This document shows positions 4,918 through 5,721 of a stretch of 5,721 nucleotides of DNA, piece after piece. The notes under the pieces are model-generated. The model saw only the letters and a program-made list of their open reading frames with translations, had not been told where the DNA came from and searched no databases. Each line of letters starts with the position of its first letter. The stretch's first letter is position 1. The stretch spans positions 1 to 5,721 of the forward strand of contig PLBX01000357.1 in the NCBI GenBank assembly GCA_003135495.1, in the 5' to 3' direction. The stretch comes from Acidobacteriaceae bacterium (GTDB taxonomy: Bacteria > Acidobacteriota > Terriglobia > Terriglobales > Acidobacteriaceae). The position numbers and the translations under genes are program-made.

Positions 4918-5721
4918 ATGCTGCCTCAACCTCAATCCGAAGATACGAAACAAATCAGCGGACACTCGCTTCCACACGCTCTTCCACCCCCTCTTCCAAT
5001 GATTAATGTGGAAGTCAGGGAGCGTTCGCCTAAAAATAGTTCGCCTAAACATTGGCTGAGCCTGGCGATTGCGGTGATCGTGGTTGCCGCCCTCCTGGGA
5101 TCGGGGATCTGGTCGCGCGTCAAGGCCCGCAACACCCTAAACGCGCAGACGGATCAAGCGGCTCTGACGGCAGTGTCCGTTGTTTCACCCAAACTAACTG
5201 CGCCCGCCGACGAACTCATCCTTCCCGGGAATGTGCAACCGTTCATCACATCACCCATTTATTCCCGCACGAACGGTTATCTGAAGAAGTGGTATTTCGA
5301 TATTGGAGCGCACGTCAAGGCGGGACAACTGTTAGCTGTGATCGAGACGCCGGAAGTCGATCAGCAACTCCAGCAAGCCCGCAGCAACCTGCTAACCGCG
5401 CAAGCAAATCTCGAGCTCGCTTCAATTACCAAAACTCGCTATCAGGGACTCTTGAAAAGCAATGCCGTCGCTCAGCAAGACGTCGACAACGCGGTCGGTA
5501 CGTTCAATGCGAATAAGGCAATCGTCGAAGCCGACAAGGCAGCCGTCGAGCAATACTCGGCATTGGTCTCTTTTGAAAAGGTCTACGCGCCATTCGATGG
5601 TGTGATTACGGCGCGCAATACGGATATCGGCGACCTGATCACTTCCGGCAGCAGCGGCGGAGTTAAGACCGACCTGTTTCATATCGCTCAACCGGAATTG
5701 TTGCGGGTGTACGTAAATGTT
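4918..5721 (+). CDS. RND periplasmic adaptor (membrane fusion protein, HlyD/AcrA type), 3' end cut by the window
   Basis: The frame is open to the last base, giving 268 residues with no stop. An unusual 45-residue cytoplasmic tail, rich in Pro, His and Ser, precedes one membrane helix (about 46-64, WLSLAIAVIVVAALLGSGIW). There is no lipobox cysteine, so it should stay anchored by this helix, unlike lipidated AcrA. The first barrel-sandwich (lipoyl-like) half lies at about 113-145 (NGYLKKWYFDIGAHVKAGQL). The alpha-helical hairpin runs from about 146 to 215 (PEVDQQLQQARSNLLTAQAN, then SNAVAQQDVDNA). The second lipoyl half follows at about 219-241 (KVYAPFDGVITARN, then GDLI), and the beta-barrel begins near 250. 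Family role: it links the inner-membrane pump to an outer-membrane channel. It starts 24 bases after the permease stop with no terminator, which indicates one transcript. The permease-before-adaptor order is the reverse of acrAB. Confidence 0.93.
   Translation, partial: MLPQPQSEDTKQISGHSLPHALPPPLPMINVEVRERSPKNSSPKHWLSLAIAVIVVAALLGSGIWSRVKARNTLNAQTDQAALTAVSVVSPKLTAPADELILPGNVQPFITSPIYSRTNGYLKKWYFDIGAHVKAGQLLAVIETPEVDQQLQQARSNLLTAQANLELASITKTRYQGLLKSNAVAQQDVDNAVGTFNANKAIVEADKAAVEQYSALVSFEKVYAPFDGVITARNTDIGDLITSGSSGGVKTDLFHIAQPELLRVYVNV
5024..5049 (+). repeat. Short in-frame direct repeat in the adaptor's cytoplasmic tail
   Basis: GTTCGCCTAAA occurs at 5024-5034 and 5039-5049 with a period of 15 bases, so it duplicates five codons and gives SPKNS-SPKH just before the membrane helix. 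Slightly upstream, CTCTTCCA is repeated with a period of 12 (4979-4986, 4991-4998) and gives LP-rich residues. Both periods are multiples of three, which fits repeat growth tolerated in a disordered tail. Confidence 0.6.

Noticed and set aside
5052..5516. 154-codon plus-strand frame within the adaptor region
   Set aside because: The +1 frame from 4918 gives the complete series of adaptor domains through this stretch; this frame has no motif and no ribosome-binding site.
1..5721. Search by eye for CRISPR arrays, tRNA or rRNA genes, and insertion-sequence ends
   Set aside because: No regularly spaced repeats, tRNA-like cloverleaf, rRNA-like stretch, transposase frame or terminal inverted repeats with target duplications were seen.

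Overview
The window looks like an accessory efflux locus from a diderm soil bacterium. GC content is moderate to high (mid-50s percent by eye) and the coding is compact. The gene order (an ECF-type sigma factor, then an RND permease, then its periplasmic adaptor) resembles arrangements common in Acidobacteriota (Terriglobia). That placement is inference from protein style and gene order, since no phylogenetic marker is present.

Left part (1-450, minus strand): the first 26 codons of a gene run off the left edge. Its N-terminus resembles the [2Fe-2S] ferredoxin-like domain that opens cytoplasmic formate dehydrogenase alpha subunits. Upstream of it, in the same direction, lies a small gene for a 70-residue cysteine-paired (zinc-ribbon-like) protein of unknown role. 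The 158-base gap between them holds a GC-rich hairpin and a weak promoter candidate.

Middle (451-878): a 428-base non-coding divergent region. It contains several short perfect inverted repeats, an ECF-style promoter candidate pointing right, and a 13-base repeat whose second copy spans the sigma factor start codon.

Right part (879-5721, plus strand): an apparent operon. An ECF-family sigma factor (879-1664) is followed after 52 bases by a full-length 1058-residue HAE1/AcrB-type RND permease (1717-4893). After 24 more bases comes a membrane-anchored HlyD/AcrA-type adaptor (from 4918), cut by the right edge after 268 codons. No terminator is visible between the three. The permease is the proton-driven inner-membrane pump, and the adaptor would bridge it to an outer-membrane channel, which is not in the window and may lie downstream. 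The sigma factor is the obvious candidate regulator, but no anti-sigma gene lies between it and the pump. The points most worth attention are the sigma/pump linkage, a Lys-to-Ser change at the AcrB Lys940 position in the permease proton relay, and a perfect 16-base tandem duplication that doubles the ribosome-binding region of the permease.
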